Source: CAZMVY01 sp964653435
GTDB lineage: Bacteria > Planctomycetota > Phycisphaerae > UBA1845 > PWPN01
DNA: 64,000 bases
Assembly: GCA_964653435.1 (NCBI GenBank)
Contig: CAZZFA010000009.1
Span: forward strand, 1-64,000
Reading direction: 5' to 3'
Both the position numbers and the translations under genes were made by a program. The notes below the pieces were generated by a model. The model saw only the letters and a list, made by a program, of their open reading frames with translations, was not told where the DNA came from and searched no databases. This document shows positions 1 to 9,950 of the stretch, piece after piece (the stretch's first letter is position 1; every line of letters begins with the position of its first letter).

Positions 1-27
1 TTCGCGTGGTCCGCCGGGCGCACCGCG

Positions 28-155
28 CAACGCCCCGCAAGGGCGTGCGCCGGGCGCCCAAGGCAACGCCCCGGAGGAACGCCCGCCGGGTGCCCAAGCC
101 AACGCTCCGCAGGGGCGTGCGCCGGGCACCCAGGCCAACGCCCTGGAGGGGCGTG
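28..155. repeat. 36-bp tandem repeat, three full copies plus a partial
   Basis: Copies begin at 28, 64, 100 and 136 and share the pattern CAACGCCCCG followed by a GGGCGTGCG block and a CCGGGCGCCCAAG block. Each unit contains a small GC-rich palindrome of the form GCCC..GGGC. A degenerate copy seems to precede position 28, so the array may start outside the window. There is no variable spacer, so this is not a CRISPR array. I see no coding function. Confidence 0.85.
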
Positions 156-159
156 TGAG

Positions 160-450
160 AATAGCCCAGCGATTTATCGCTGGGGCGGCGGCACCGACCG
201 CGGGCCCGTCCCGTAGGGACGGCTGAGCGGCGCGCACGAATCTCAGTCGTCCCTACGCTGTTATCGCCTGGATTCTTGTCGGCCGGCGCCGAATTCCGGG
301 CCTTTTGCAAACGTCACGGAATCGATGTCGGTGAGCGGTACGTGTGGGATTAGTCCCGGCGGGGCGCCCGCCGAGGAGTTCCAAGGGGACTGCCGCCGCA
401 AAGTCCCGAAGGGACGGCCGTATGTCAGCCCAGGCCAACGGCCTGGGTGC
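160..450. repeat. Cluster of short perfect palindromes (REP-like)
   Basis: The stretch holds a series of short hairpins: CCCAGCGAT/ATCGCTGGG at 165-184, CCGTCCC/GGGACGG at 206-222, GTCCC/GGGAC at 403-415 and CCCAGGCC/GGCCTGGG at 429-447. Together with the upstream tandem array they fill the 544 bases before the fucosidase stop codon, where I see no convincing gene. The arrangement resembles the repetitive extragenic palindrome clusters known from many bacteria. The assignment to a REP-type family is inference. Confidence 0.6.
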
Positions 451-544
451 GTAAACTGGCGAAATCGAAGTCAGGCCCTGAAGGGGCGAATCCAATTGGC
501 CCGCGACGAGGTACACACGCAACGCCGCCGAGGGCAAGCACGGA

Positions 545-1588
545 TTATGGCTTGGTGCCTGCCGTTCGGCTCGCCGGGATCTCGCCGCGGATCATCCGGC
601 CGACCTGGCGGAGCGTCTGCACGTCCACGTCACGGAGGCGGCCGCGGTAGTCCGGTCCCACGTCGAGCGAGAAGATGTTGCCGTGGCGCACCGCGCCGAG
701 GTAGTCGCCGTAGAGCTTCTCCGCCGGGAGGCAGAGGGTGTCGTGCCTCGGGAGCGAATAGAACCACACCGCACCGCCTTCGTGCGGCGGCTGGATGGGA
801 TACGTGAACTCGGCCAGGAGGTAACCTTTGTAGCCCTCGGCCGTTTTCCTGCCGAGGCCCGCTCCGGCGGGATCGGTCAGCGGCGACGGGTGTCCCATCT
901 CGCCGAGGCGGATTTCGCCGGCCGGTTCGCCGTGGTTGAAGCCGCTCAGGCAGCCCGGCTGGCACTCGTGGACCCAGCGCACGGTTTCCTCGTGGCTCAG
1001 GCCGCCGTCGCCGACCGCGTGGTCGAACCAGATGAACTCGATCGGACCGTAGCCGGTCAGCAGCTCACGCAACTGGGCCTTCTTCATCTCCGGGTTGCGG
1101 CCGCCTTTGCCGCTCTTGCCGTCAATCGCCTCGGGCCAGGTCCAGTCGCCTTCGGAGAAGTAGAGGGCGAGCTTGATGCCGTGCCGGTCGCAGGCTTTGC
1201 GCAGCTCTGCCAGCACGTCGCGGCCGAGCGGCGCCTTCGTCACCTTGCGGTCGGTGGTCTTCGTGTCCCAGAGGCAGAAGCCGTCGTGGTGCTTGGTCAG
1301 GAACAGGATGTAGCCCATCTCGGCCTCTTTGGCCGTTCGCACCCACTGCTCGACGTCGCACTCCTTCGCCCGGAAGAACGAGACGTCGGCGATTCCCGGC
1401 GTCCACTCCTTGCCCGAAAACGTGCTGAAGGACCAGCAGACGAACATGCCCCAGCGGAGCTTCTTGAGATCCTCGGCGCGGCGCCTCAGGTCGGCCGACG
1501 GTTGCCCGTGCGGTCCTTCCGCGACGACGCGAACGGATCCCGCCGCAAGCCCGGCAATCAGGATGGTTCCCAACAGTCGAATTTGCAT
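545..1588 (-). CDS. Secreted alpha-L-fucosidase-like glycoside hydrolase (GH29)
   Basis: Predicted 347-residue exported enzyme that would hydrolyse alpha-L-fucosyl linkages. Residues 1-23 look like a signal peptide. GH29 landmarks follow in order: the first strand with RWGMFVCW (about 45-52), KHHDGF (99-104), the YFSEGDW segment (143-149) and WFDH (187-190), whose Asp189 aligns with the GH29 nucleophile. The C-terminal part keeps the family pattern GN-x3-L-x-VGPD. The usual C-terminal beta-sandwich is absent, so the protein is short for the family. The start was placed at 1588 because the signal peptide begins there and a GGGA-type ribosome site precedes it. The longer upstream reading frame looks noncoding. 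Family confidence is good; substrate is inferred. Confidence 0.8.
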   Translation of the reverse strand: MQIRLLGTILIAGLAAGSVRVVAEGPHGQPSADLRRRAEDLKKLRWGMFVCWSFSTFSGKEWTPGIADVSFFRAKECDVEQWVRTAKEAEMGYILFLTKHHDGFCLWDTKTTDRKVTKAPLGRDVLAELRKACDRHGIKLALYFSEGDWTWPEAIDGKSGKGGRNPEMKKAQLRELLTGYGPIEFIWFDHAVGDGGLSHEETVRWVHECQPGCLSGFNHGEPAGEIRLGEMGHPSPLTDPAGAGLGRKTAEGYKGYLLAEFTYPIQPPHEGGAVWFYSLPRHDTLCLPAEKLYGDYLGAVRHGNIFSLDVGPDYRGRLRDVDVQTLRQVGRMIRGEIPASRTAGTKP

Positions 1589-1910
1589 CTGGCGTCCCTT
1601 CGTTCTGAGCAAAACATTGCCGCCGGCAGGGAGGGCGGCGAAAACGCTTTTTACATCCGGGTCGACGGACGTACAAGGCGAGCGACTTCGTGGCGGAGAC
1701 GGCATTCACGTGGCGGCCGGATGCGCCACGCATACCCACACGGCGCGGCGGTCGTAGAGTGGCCGGACATTGCCGCTCTTCGTGATTCGCGGCGCGAAAA
1801 GAAACACCCCGCCTGTCGGCGTTGGCCTGCAGGCGGGGTGGCCGTTCTTCCGGCGTGTTCGCGGCGACAAGCCGGTTGTGCGTCGGTCCGGCTTGCAGAG
1901 CCCTGCTGCC
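1589..1910. other. Intergenic stretch between the fucosidase and groEL
   Basis: This 322-base gap carries the groEL terminator hairpin (1795-1840) and the upstream region of the fucosidase gene. Apart from these and a weaker second inverted repeat around 1868-1892 I see no gene or recognisable RNA. Confidence 0.6.
1795..1840 (-). terminator. Rho-independent terminator of the groE operon
   Basis: Arms CACCCCGCCTG (1805-1815) and CAGGCGGGGTG (1830-1840) form a perfect 11-bp stem. Read on the minus strand the hairpin is followed by a T-rich run (complement of 1795-1804). It lies about 70 bases beyond the groEL stop codon, in the correct orientation. Confidence 0.8.
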
Positions 1911-3536
<1,626 letters not shown>

Positions 3537-3560
3537 GATTCATCAATCTCCATGAGTTCA

Positions 3561-3821
3561 TTACGTTTGAGCCAAATCCACGTTCCATTCGGCGTCGGTG
3601 TAGGCCAGGAGGGTGCCCACGAGTTTCACCGATTCCTCGCCGAACTCCTGATCGAGCGCATCCCAGATCCGCTTCTGACGATCCGAATCGCTCATTCCCG
3701 AGAAGCTGTCGGAGATGACCGATCCGGAGACCTTGCCTCCCGGCAAAACCTCCAACTCGAACCTGGGAGAAGTAAGCCCGAGTCTCTTCGTCAGGACATC
3801 CTGTAGTTGTTCCCGAGTCAT
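3561..3821 (-). CDS. BolA/IbaG-like small protein inside the groE operon
   Basis: This 86-residue protein has the length and motif order of the BolA fold: a central ISDSFSG segment matching the BolA pattern V-S-D-x-F-x-G, then an R-x3-I-x3-L helix, and a C-terminal AYTDAEW that matches TYTxxEW. Known BolA proteins bind monothiol glutaredoxin with a shared iron-sulfur cluster or act as regulators. Here the histidines usually available as metal ligands (in the S-H-F and R-H-R positions) are replaced, so cluster binding is doubtful. Its start codon overlaps the preceding HEPN-like stop codon as ATGA, which indicates translational coupling. The family call rests on motif spacing read by eye. Confidence 0.6.
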   Translation of the reverse strand: MTREQLQDVLTKRLGLTSPRFELEVLPGGKVSGSVISDSFSGMSDSDRQKRIWDALDQEFGEESVKLVGTLLAYTDAEWNVDLAQT

Positions 3822-4279
3822 TGTCTGCCTCCAGGCGAGCGGGCCAGCAGTACCTCACAGCGCCGCACGATCTCGGAGCACTGATCGAAATGCTCCCCGC
3901 AGACGCGGCGTACTTCGCCCTGGTCCCGCCGCCGGAGTTCTGAGACGCTCCACAGGAATCGCTCAAGTTGCGCGTAGTCCGCGAATCGCAGCGCGTTGGA
4001 CCATCGCCGCGACACGCCTTCCACTTTGCTTACGAAATCCGCGTCGCGACCCCCGCGTCGCAACAAACCGAGCGATTCGATCCGCACGGCGATCCGCCTG
4101 AGGTCGTGGCGCTCATCGAACTCCCTGCTTCGGAGCCAATGCAGGGCCCTGAGCATTCCCTCAACCGCCAGGCCGGCGACGTACATCGAGAGCGCAAGCC
4201 GATCTCCGTCCTTCAGTCGTCTCGCATCCTCAAGTCGCTCGAGCGCGCCGGCCCGGTATGTGAAAGCGCCGAACTCCAT
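3818..4279 (-). CDS. HEPN-domain-like protein between groES and groEL
   Basis: Predicted all-helical protein of 153 residues. The YVAGLAVEGMLRAL helix (about residues 33-46) followed by an HDL motif resembles HEPN domains, where AVE-x2-LKAL and HDL are recurrent. Near the C-terminus R125-x4-H130 (RVCGEH) fits the R-x4-6-H motif of HEPN ribonucleases. HEPN proteins are known as RNA-cleaving toxins or as non-catalytic nucleic-acid-binding partners; which applies here is unknown. I prefer the start at 4279, 13 bases after the groES stop, over the longer frame beginning at 4318, which would overlap groES. The stop overlaps the BolA-like start. The HEPN assignment is motif-based only. Confidence 0.55.
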   Translation of the reverse strand: MEFGAFTYRAGALERLEDARRLKDGDRLALSMYVAGLAVEGMLRALHWLRSREFDERHDLRRIAVRIESLGLLRRGGRDADFVSKVEGVSRRWSNALRFADYAQLERFLWSVSELRRRDQGEVRRVCGEHFDQCSEIVRRCEVLLARSPGGRQ

Positions 4280-4292
4280 GACTTCGTGCGGC

Positions 4293-4595
4293 CTATTCGA
4301 TGATGGCGAGAATGTCATTCTCGTCCATGATCAACATCTCTTCCCCGTCGATCTTGATCTCGGTGCCGGCATACGACGTGAAGAGAACCTGGTCGTTCTT
4401 CTTGACCTGCGGCGTCGACCGCTTGCCGCTGTCGAGCAGCTTGCCCTCGCCGACCGCCTGAACGATGCCGCGCTTGGGCTTCTCCTTGGCCGAGTCGGGC
4501 AGCACGATCCCGCCGGCCGTCTTCTCGTCCGCCTCGAGCCGCTTGACGACTACCTTGTCCCCGAGAGGACGAATCTTCGTTTTCGCCATCGCCAA
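4293..4595 (-). CDS. groS: Co-chaperonin GroES (Hsp10)
   Basis: The 100-residue heptameric lid of the GroEL chamber. It begins with the typical KIRPLGDKVVVKRLE strand and contains the GGIVLPDSAKEKP mobile-loop region (about residues 27-40) and the conserved end DENDILAI. A good ribosome-binding site (AAGGAG) lies nine bases upstream of the first ATG. It is the first gene of the operon groES - HEPN-like - BolA-like - groEL. I looked for a CIRCE operator upstream and found only a partial half-site, so heat-shock control by HrcA is not supported by sequence. Confidence 0.97.
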   Translation of the reverse strand: MAMAKTKIRPLGDKVVVKRLEADEKTAGGIVLPDSAKEKPKRGIVQAVGEGKLLDSGKRSTPQVKKNDQVLFTSYAGTEIKIDGEEMLIMDENDILAIIE

Positions 4596-4644
4596 CTCCT
4601 TTCACATTTCACAAGCGTTGAACCCGTTGTGACATAGAGTGCCC

Positions 4645-5073
4645 TTATGCCAGCCCGTCGGGTGCCCCGCGTCGTTCCCGCAGGAGGCGAGTCACCAGAC
4701 GGCACATCAACTCCGCGTCGATCGGCGGGCTGAACACGCTGTCCGCCCGCAGCGCCAGCGCCTGCTCCAGCCATCGCCGATCCGGTCCGGCGGCTACGAG
4801 TACGCACGGCAACGACCCGTCGATCGTCCGGATCATCCGCAGCACGGACAAGCCGTCGATCCGCGGTGCGTCCGAAAGCAGCGCCAGGTGCACCGTTTCC
4901 GTCTCCACCACGCGAACGACGTCCGCTGCCGTGTATGCGTGTTGAACCAACACGCCGCTGGGACCAAGCCGGGCCAACAACTCCGATTCCCACCCTGCGA
5001 CGCTACTGCGTTCGTGCCCGAGAAGGACACGAGATCGCATCTGCGGCAATCTTGTGGCTTGGCCCAGCATCAT
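4645..5073 (-). CDS. Receiver-like (pseudo-response-regulator) domain protein
   Basis: A single domain of about 140 residues with the alternating pattern of a CheY-like receiver: VLLGHE as first strand, then a VHLALLSDAPRIDGLSVLRMI block corresponding to the strand 3 / loop / helix 3 region. The residue where the phosphorylated Asp is expected is not an Asp when the DG landmark is used as anchor, so this may be a non-phosphorylated receiver. There is no output domain. The start is uncertain: ATG at 5073 is the first ATG, 5040 would begin directly at the first strand, and a TTG at 5133 gives a longer form. It ends 49 bases upstream of groES on the same strand. Confidence 0.5.
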   Translation of the reverse strand: MMLGQATRLPQMRSRVLLGHERSSVAGWESELLARLGPSGVLVQHAYTAADVVRVVETETVHLALLSDAPRIDGLSVLRMIRTIDGSLPCVLVAAGPDRRWLEQALALRADSVFSPPIDAELMCRLVTRLLRERRGAPDGLA

Positions 5074-5490
5074 CGCAACACTCGCGCAGCGCGCGTAACC
5101 TGCCCGTTTCGCTGTGGGCAAGGGTAGTGCCAAACGGAACCACGGAGTGGGCTTCGGAACAGCGGACGATATAACATCTTGTTTTACAAGTATTTAGTGT
5201 GATCGGCTTTTCCGGCGTTACCGCCCGGCGCGGCGAAGTTGACTGGGGCGAAAGCTGTCAAATGCTTCCGGCTGACCCCGCGAAACTGTCAGATTGACAG
5301 CGCCGCGCGAGGGCGCGGTCTGGCGGGCAAAGCCGACAAGGATGCTATCATTGGTCCCGGGGCGACGTTGCGGCGGTGGCGGAGCCGGGCTTGATCGAAG
5401 ACCGGTGTTCATGGATAATGCTCGTTGTGGTCGCCACCCCCTGCTGAGGGCGGCGGCGTGCCTTGTTCTTTGTTAATCCACGGAGCTTTC
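5074..5490. other. Divergent intergenic region with AT-rich island and palindromes
   Basis: The stretch separates the receiver-like gene from the zinc-ribbon gene. It contains a locally AT-rich island around 5171-5200 with a CTTGT/ACAAG inverted repeat (5178-5190), a perfect CTGTCA-GAT-TGACAG palindrome (5286-5300) and a TATCAT hexamer (5346-5351) that could serve as a -10 box for the zinc-ribbon gene. No gene is visible. Confidence 0.5.
5286..5300. promoter_or_regulatory. Perfect CTGTCA/TGACAG palindrome, candidate operator
   Basis: Two 6-bp arms separated by three bases form a dyad typical of a dimeric regulator site. The right arm contains a TTGACA hexamer (5294-5299). A second GCTGTCA half-site occurs about 35 bases upstream. 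Its role as an operator for the zinc-ribbon gene downstream or the receiver-like gene upstream is inference. Confidence 0.35.
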
Positions 5491-6237
5491 ATGGGAGCCA
5501 CGCTCGACGCCCTTCATCGGCTTCAGAAGATCGAGATCGAACTGTCCGCGTTGCGCGACAAGGTCAACGCGAAACACCGGGCGGTCCGGGGATCCAAACA
5601 GCGGCTGCAGGAAATCGACGCTGAACTCGCCGCCCGGCAGGCCCGGCTGAAACAGGATCAGATCGAGGCGGACCGGGCCGAACTGGAACGGAAGAGCCGG
5701 GAGAGCGAAATCGCCAAGCTCCGCGAGACCCTGAACCGGGTCAAGACGAACAAGGAATACTCCGCCATCCTGACACAGATCAACACCGACAAGGCGGATA
5801 ACGCCAAGCTTGAGGACAAGGTCCTCAAGATGCTTTCCGCACTGGACGAGGCGAAGGAGAGGATCCGTCAGCTTCAGGAGACGCGTGCCAAGGAGGCGGA
5901 ACGATTGGCCGGCCTGACGGCGGCGGCCGCGGAGTTCGAGGCGTCCATCGCGGGCCAGATCGCCGCATTGGAGGCCAGGCGGCAGGAGGCCGCCGACGGT
6001 CTTCCGGCCACCGTGGTGAAGATGTTCGATCGGATCGCAAAGAAGCACGGCGGCGAGGCCATGGCGCGGGCCGTTCAGATGAATCCTCGGCGCGAGGAGT
6101 TCGTCTGCGAGGGCTGCAACATGAGCGTGACGCTTGAGCAGGTCAGCGCGATCCAGGGGCGCGACGATATCCAGACCTGTCACGTGTGCGGGCGTATTCT
6201 CTATATGGACGGGACACCGGCAGGGGCGAAACGCTGA
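5491..6237 (+). CDS. Coiled-coil protein with C4-type zinc ribbon (COG1579-like)
   Basis: 248 residues. About residues 1-180 form a long charged coiled coil; the C-terminus carries a four-cysteine zinc ribbon with CEGC at 206-209 and CHVC at 230-233. This is the architecture of the widespread COG1579 / zf-RING_7 family, whose members are presumed nucleic-acid-binding but lack a settled function. The central KTNKEYSA segment is a family hallmark. The start was set at 5491, where the conserved N-terminal coil begins; the upstream in-frame stretch is not protein-like. In other bacteria the family is often near RNase P RNA, but none is recognisable nearby here. Confidence 0.8.
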   Translation: MGATLDALHRLQKIEIELSALRDKVNAKHRAVRGSKQRLQEIDAELAARQARLKQDQIEADRAELERKSRESEIAKLRETLNRVKTNKEYSAILTQINTDKADNAKLEDKVLKMLSALDEAKERIRQLQETRAKEAERLAGLTAAAAEFEASIAGQIAALEARRQEAADGLPATVVKMFDRIAKKHGGEAMARAVQMNPRREEFVCEGCNMSVTLEQVSAIQGRDDIQTCHVCGRILYMDGTPAGAKR

Positions 6238-6373
6238 CCCTTTCCGCGGCGAAGCGACCTTGCCGGAAGAAATGCCCCACTGCACCACCACTCTGTGAGC
6301 CCTGCACCTGTGCGTTGCGCGCGGAGCAGCGGCGCAGCACGCGCGGCCGGGGTACCGGACGCGGGGATTCCGG

Positions 6374-7057
6374 CTATCGGGTCGTTGCAGCAGGCGGCGG
6401 GGATGCGGCCAGCGCGATGGCCTTGAGCCGCGGGGAAATGCGGAGTCGGAACTCTGCGCGGATCTGGTCATCGGTGACGGCACCGTGTGCGACGGAATTC
6501 GCGACGCGCTTCATCGCGCGAGAGAGGCTGCGCAAGGCGTCAGGCATCGCGCCGACTTCGCTCTCGGGCCAGTAGACCCAGCGGTCGGCGATCCGCCGCA
6601 TCGGGACGATTTCCAGCGGGACGAGATCGCCCACCTGGATCGTTACCCAGGCCTGCGGGCCCTCGATCCGTTCGTCCACCACGCGGACGTCGGCGGAGAG
6701 CAGCCCCTGTCGATTCTTCAAAGGGGCCAGGTCCCATTCTTTCGCCGGCGCAAGCGGGGCATACTCGTGGATCGCGGCCTGCACCTCGTCGTTGGCGACC
6801 AGGAGTTCATCCATCGCGAGGAGGAAGTCAATCGCGGCGGCGGCGTGCGCGGGGGCCACGAACGACGCGAGCTCGGCATACTCGCGGTGATTGCGTAACT
6901 CGTGGAGCAGTTCGACGGTTCGGCCGGGTGTGGCCGGGGCCTGAACGGTCGGTGTGGCGAGCGCCGCCTGAGGCTGCGGCGAGGATCGACTGCGGGCACA
7001 ACCGGTCGCCGTCAATGCAACAAGGCTTCCGACTGCAATCAGGTACCGACCTGGCAT
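6374..7057 (-). CDS. Putative lipoprotein, unknown function
   Basis: 227-residue predicted lipoprotein. After a short positively charged start a hydrophobic stretch (LIAVGSLVALTATG) ends at a lipobox-like TATGC with the cysteine near residue 20, followed by a Ser/Pro/Gln-rich linker. The rest looks like one alpha/beta domain with PLEIVPMRRIADRWVYWP as the most distinctive segment, reminiscent of small exported domains that start with an accumulation of helices and end in a beta-sheet. I do not recognise a named family. It converges on the zinc-ribbon gene, with 136 bases between the stops. The start at 7057 gives the best signal; an ATG at 7075 would add six residues. Confidence 0.6.
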   Translation of the reverse strand: MPGRYLIAVGSLVALTATGCARSRSSPQPQAALATPTVQAPATPGRTVELLHELRNHREYAELASFVAPAHAAAAIDFLLAMDELLVANDEVQAAIHEYAPLAPAKEWDLAPLKNRQGLLSADVRVVDERIEGPQAWVTIQVGDLVPLEIVPMRRIADRWVYWPESEVGAMPDALRSLSRAMKRVANSVAHGAVTDDQIRAEFRLRISPRLKAIALAASPPPAATTR

Positions 7058-7660
7058 GACCGCACCTCCCGGCACTACGGCACATAGTGCTTATCGGAAA
7101 GGCCCGCACCCAAACTGCACCCGCCTCCAGGCGGGTACGGCAGGATCGCGCCTGCTTATCCAGGAGCTGTCGTCGGCCGCCTCGATTCGTGCTGGTTTCG
7201 GTCGCAATCGGATGTGGGCCTCGTACCCGCCGAGGGCGGGCGGCAGCCCGCCGGCCAAGCCTGTCCGGCTTGCTGACCGAAAACGGCACCGGGTCGCCCG
7301 TGCCCCGCGATCATGTCTGCAAGAACGCGAACGGCTGCCGGCGTTTCGGCATACGCCGCCACGTCGAGAGGGGCACGAGTTCGACCGGCATTCTACGCAT
7401 CCCGGGGGATACCTGCAACACAGGGAACGGGGTATCTCCGCGCGGGGCGCATCGGCGGGCGGAACGGACATGCAGAGGCGGGGGCTCGCGAAAGCGGCGC
7501 GCGTACGGGGTAGCTGGGGCGGGGCCTCTCGAACACCGGGACGCGCCCGCCGATACCCGCGCGAGGCCTGCCGACCAGGCGGGATTTGGATGGGGCCTCC
7601 GCCCCCGGTAGAATCGGCCCCGGACAGGAGGAACAGGCTGGCTTTTTCCCCGGTGGAAAT
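7058..7660. other. Long intergenic region upstream of asnS
   Basis: About 600 bases between the divergent lipoprotein and asnS genes. Several reading frames are open but none has a plausible protein composition. The last 75 bases hold the asnS promoter. I looked for RNase P, SRP and tmRNA signatures on both strands and found none. A structured RNA cannot be excluded. Confidence 0.45.
7586..7614 (+). promoter_or_regulatory. Sigma70-type promoter of asnS
   Basis: TTGGAT (7586-7591), a 17-base spacer and TAGAAT (7609-7614). The spacing is optimal and transcription would start about 40 bases upstream of the asnS ATG. Confidence 0.55.
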
Positions 7661-9052
7661 ATGCAGACAACACGAGTCAGGGACATCCTCGCCCGCGAGA
7701 CGGCGGGGATCGACGTGAAGGTCCAGGGCTGGGTTCGGACGAAACGGGATGCGAAGGGTTTCTCGTTCATTGAACTCAACGACGGCTCCGCGCTGGCGAA
7801 CATTCAGATTGTCGTGGACGAGTCCGTGCCGAATTACTCGAGCGAGGTGCTGCCGCTGACGACCGGGGCGGCGATCGGGGTCGCGGGGATGCTCGTCGAC
7901 TCCCCCGGCAAAGGGCAGAAGTTCGAGATCCGGGCGAGGGAGGTGACCGTCTACGGCCGGGCCGACCCGGAGACGTATCCGCTGCAGAAGAAGCGTCACT
8001 CGTTCGAGTTCCTGCGCACGATCGCCCACCTGCGGCCGCGCACGAACACGTTCGGCGCCATCGCACGCGTCCGCAGCGGTCTGTCCTTTGCGATCCACAA
8101 GTTCTTCCACGACCGCGGCTTCGTCTACATTCACACGCCGATCATCACCGCCAGCGACTGCGAAGGAGCCGGGGCGATGTTCCGGGTGACGACGCTCGAT
8201 CTGGCGAATCCGCCGCGGACGCCGGACGGCGCGGTCGACTTCACGCAGGACTTCTTCGGCAAGCCGGCGAACCTGACCGTCAGCGGCCAGCTCGAGGGCG
8301 AGATCTACGCCACCGCGCTCACGAACGTTTACACCTTCGGGCCCACGTTTCGCGCGGAGAACTCGAACACCACGCGGCACCTTGCCGAGTTCTGGATGAT
8401 CGAGCCGGAAATGGCCTTCTGCGATTTGCAGGGCGACATGGATCTCGCCGAGGCGTTCCTCAAGAATATCATCGGCTGCCTTTTCGAGCACCACGCCGAC
8501 GAGATTGAGTTCTTCAATCAGCGGATCGACAACTCAGTCATCGCGACACTTCGCAATATCCTCGACAACCCGTTCGAGCGGCTCACGTATACCGACGCGA
8601 TCGGCATCCTCGAGAAAAACAACGATCGGTTTGAGTTCAAGGTCCGCTGGGGCAGCGATATCCAGTCGGAGCACGAGCGCTATCTCACGGAGCAGGTCTT
8701 CAAGAAGCCGGTGATCGTCACGGACTACCCGAAGGAGATCAAGGCTTTCTACATGAAGCTGAACCCGGACGGCAGGACGGTCCGCGCGATGGACGTCCTC
8801 GCGCCCAAGATCGGTGAAATCATCGGCGGCAGCCAGCGTGAGGACGACCTGCCGACGCTTGAGGCGCGCATGCGCGAGTGCGGCCTGAAGCCCGAGGACT
8901 ACTGGTGGTACCTGGACCTGCGCCGGTACGGCAGCGTGCCGCACGCGGGCTTCGGACTCGGGTTCGAACGCCTTCTTCTGCTCGTGACCGGTATGGGGAA
9001 CATCCGCGACGTGATCCCGTTTCCGCGAACCCCCAAGAGTGCGGAGTTCTGA
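7661..9052 (+). CDS. asnS: Asparaginyl-tRNA synthetase
   Basis: 463-residue class IIb synthetase that attaches asparagine to tRNA-Asn. An N-terminal OB-fold anticodon-binding domain (about 1-110, with VQGWVRTKRD) precedes the class II catalytic core. Motif 2 is FRAENSNTTRHLAEFWMIE (about residues 230-250) and motif 3 is GFGLGFERLL (about 428-438). The VSGQLEGE segment is typical of AsnRS and distinguishes it from AspRS. The start was chosen at 7661 because the conserved N-terminal strand begins there and a GGTGG ribosome site lies just upstream. Direct AsnRS charging means the indirect Gln/Asn amidation route is not essential for Asn-tRNA in this organism. Confidence 0.96.
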   Translation: MQTTRVRDILARETAGIDVKVQGWVRTKRDAKGFSFIELNDGSALANIQIVVDESVPNYSSEVLPLTTGAAIGVAGMLVDSPGKGQKFEIRAREVTVYGRADPETYPLQKKRHSFEFLRTIAHLRPRTNTFGAIARVRSGLSFAIHKFFHDRGFVYIHTPIITASDCEGAGAMFRVTTLDLANPPRTPDGAVDFTQDFFGKPANLTVSGQLEGEIYATALTNVYTFGPTFRAENSNTTRHLAEFWMIEPEMAFCDLQGDMDLAEAFLKNIIGCLFEHHADEIEFFNQRIDNSVIATLRNILDNPFERLTYTDAIGILEKNNDRFEFKVRWGSDIQSEHERYLTEQVFKKPVIVTDYPKEIKAFYMKLNPDGRTVRAMDVLAPKIGEIIGGSQREDDLPTLEARMRECGLKPEDYWWYLDLRRYGSVPHAGFGLGFERLLLLVTGMGNIRDVIPFPRTPKSAEF

Positions 9053-9080
9053 ATCCGACGGCGCCGGCCCCGCCCCGGCC

Positions 9081-9725
9081 TCACGTGGGCGCGGCCGACT
9101 CGTCGTTGCGGGTGCTATGCCGCGCAGACGGGGGCAGTTGCCCGTCCGCGGCACCGTCGCTTCCGTGCGGCGCCGGCGGTCCGGCACCGGTCTGGGCTGC
9201 AGGCGACGGTCCGCGCGGGTACAGTTGGCGAAATCCCAGGCGCGTTTTGAGCTGTTCGACCATTTCGAACACGATCGGACAGGTCTGGGCACGCTCCAGG
9301 ATGCCGAGCATCCGCGAGCGGATGTCGCCGCCGATGTACGGGTAGCCCCGGCAGACCTTCGGACGTGCCTCGTAGATCATACAGCGCCTGCCTTGCTGAA
9401 ACGGGCAGGGGTGTCCGTCGATCGCCTGTTCGTATCCCTCCATCGCGCGGACATATCGCTCGCGAAACTCGGCCGTGCTGAGGCCCGCGGCGGGCGCCAT
9501 CGCGCCGATGTCCTCGTCGTCGAGCGGGATCACGATATCCCGGCAGCACGCGCCGCAATCGAGGCATTTCATCTGCGCGGCCGCGGCGTCGCCGATTCGT
9601 GCGGCCATCGTATTCAGCCGCGCGCCGGAGATCCGGCAGTAGCACATCAGGAACGAGCGGAACGGCCAGTTTTCGGCGTCGAGTTCCTTTGCCAGGCGGG
9701 CGACGAGTTCCGGGTCTCTTATCAC
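9081..9725 (-). CDS. YkgJ-family cysteine-cluster protein
   Basis: 214 residues. Conserved cysteines lie at C54, C57, C60 and C61 (CLDCGACC) and again at C107, C115 and C125 within the CPF..RRCMIYEARPKVCRGYP segment. This is the YkgJ / UPF0153 pattern, thought to bind a zinc ion or iron-sulfur cluster. The biochemical role of the family is unknown. The C-terminal 45 residues are Pro/Ala/Gly-rich and probably disordered. The gene is convergent with asnS, with only 28 bases between the stops. Confidence 0.8.
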   Translation of the reverse strand: MIRDPELVARLAKELDAENWPFRSFLMCYCRISGARLNTMAARIGDAAAAQMKCLDCGACCRDIVIPLDDEDIGAMAPAAGLSTAEFRERYVRAMEGYEQAIDGHPCPFQQGRRCMIYEARPKVCRGYPYIGGDIRSRMLGILERAQTCPIVFEMVEQLKTRLGFRQLYPRGPSPAAQTGAGPPAPHGSDGAADGQLPPSARHSTRNDESAAPT

Positions 9726-9889
9726 GAGTCCTCACCTCGACGCGAATTGTCCTGCAACCCGGCGCGGCGTGCCAGTCGGCAGGGCGCGAGCGTTGCCATC
9801 GCCCGGGTCGCTGCGGAGGTGCCGGGGAGTGCAGGCTCAGCCGCAAGGTCAGCTTGAGCCCAGGCCTGAAGCGGGTTGCGGCCATCGCA

Positions 9890-9921
9890 TTGACACAATC
9901 CCGGCAAGGCTGCAATATAGT
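9890..9921 (+). promoter_or_regulatory. Possible promoter of the aldolase gene
   Basis: A perfect TTGACA (9890-9895) is followed by TATAGT (9916-9921). The 20-base spacer is longer than usual; an overlapping CAATAT would give 17. It ends 30 bases before the GTG start. Confidence 0.3.
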
Positions 9922-9950
9922 GGTCTGTGAATTCTGGGAGGACAAACACC

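Noticed and set aside
28..155. CRISPR array
   Set aside because: The 36-bp units are directly adjacent and similar along their whole length, so there are no unique spacers, and no cas genes are present.
4596..4660. CIRCE heat-shock operator upstream of groES
   Set aside because: Only a partial half-site (GGCACTC) is present; the second arm with proper spacing is missing.
6238..7660. RNase P RNA near the zinc-ribbon gene, as in some other bacteria
   Set aside because: I searched both strands for the conserved GAGGAAAGTCC-type segment and did not find it.
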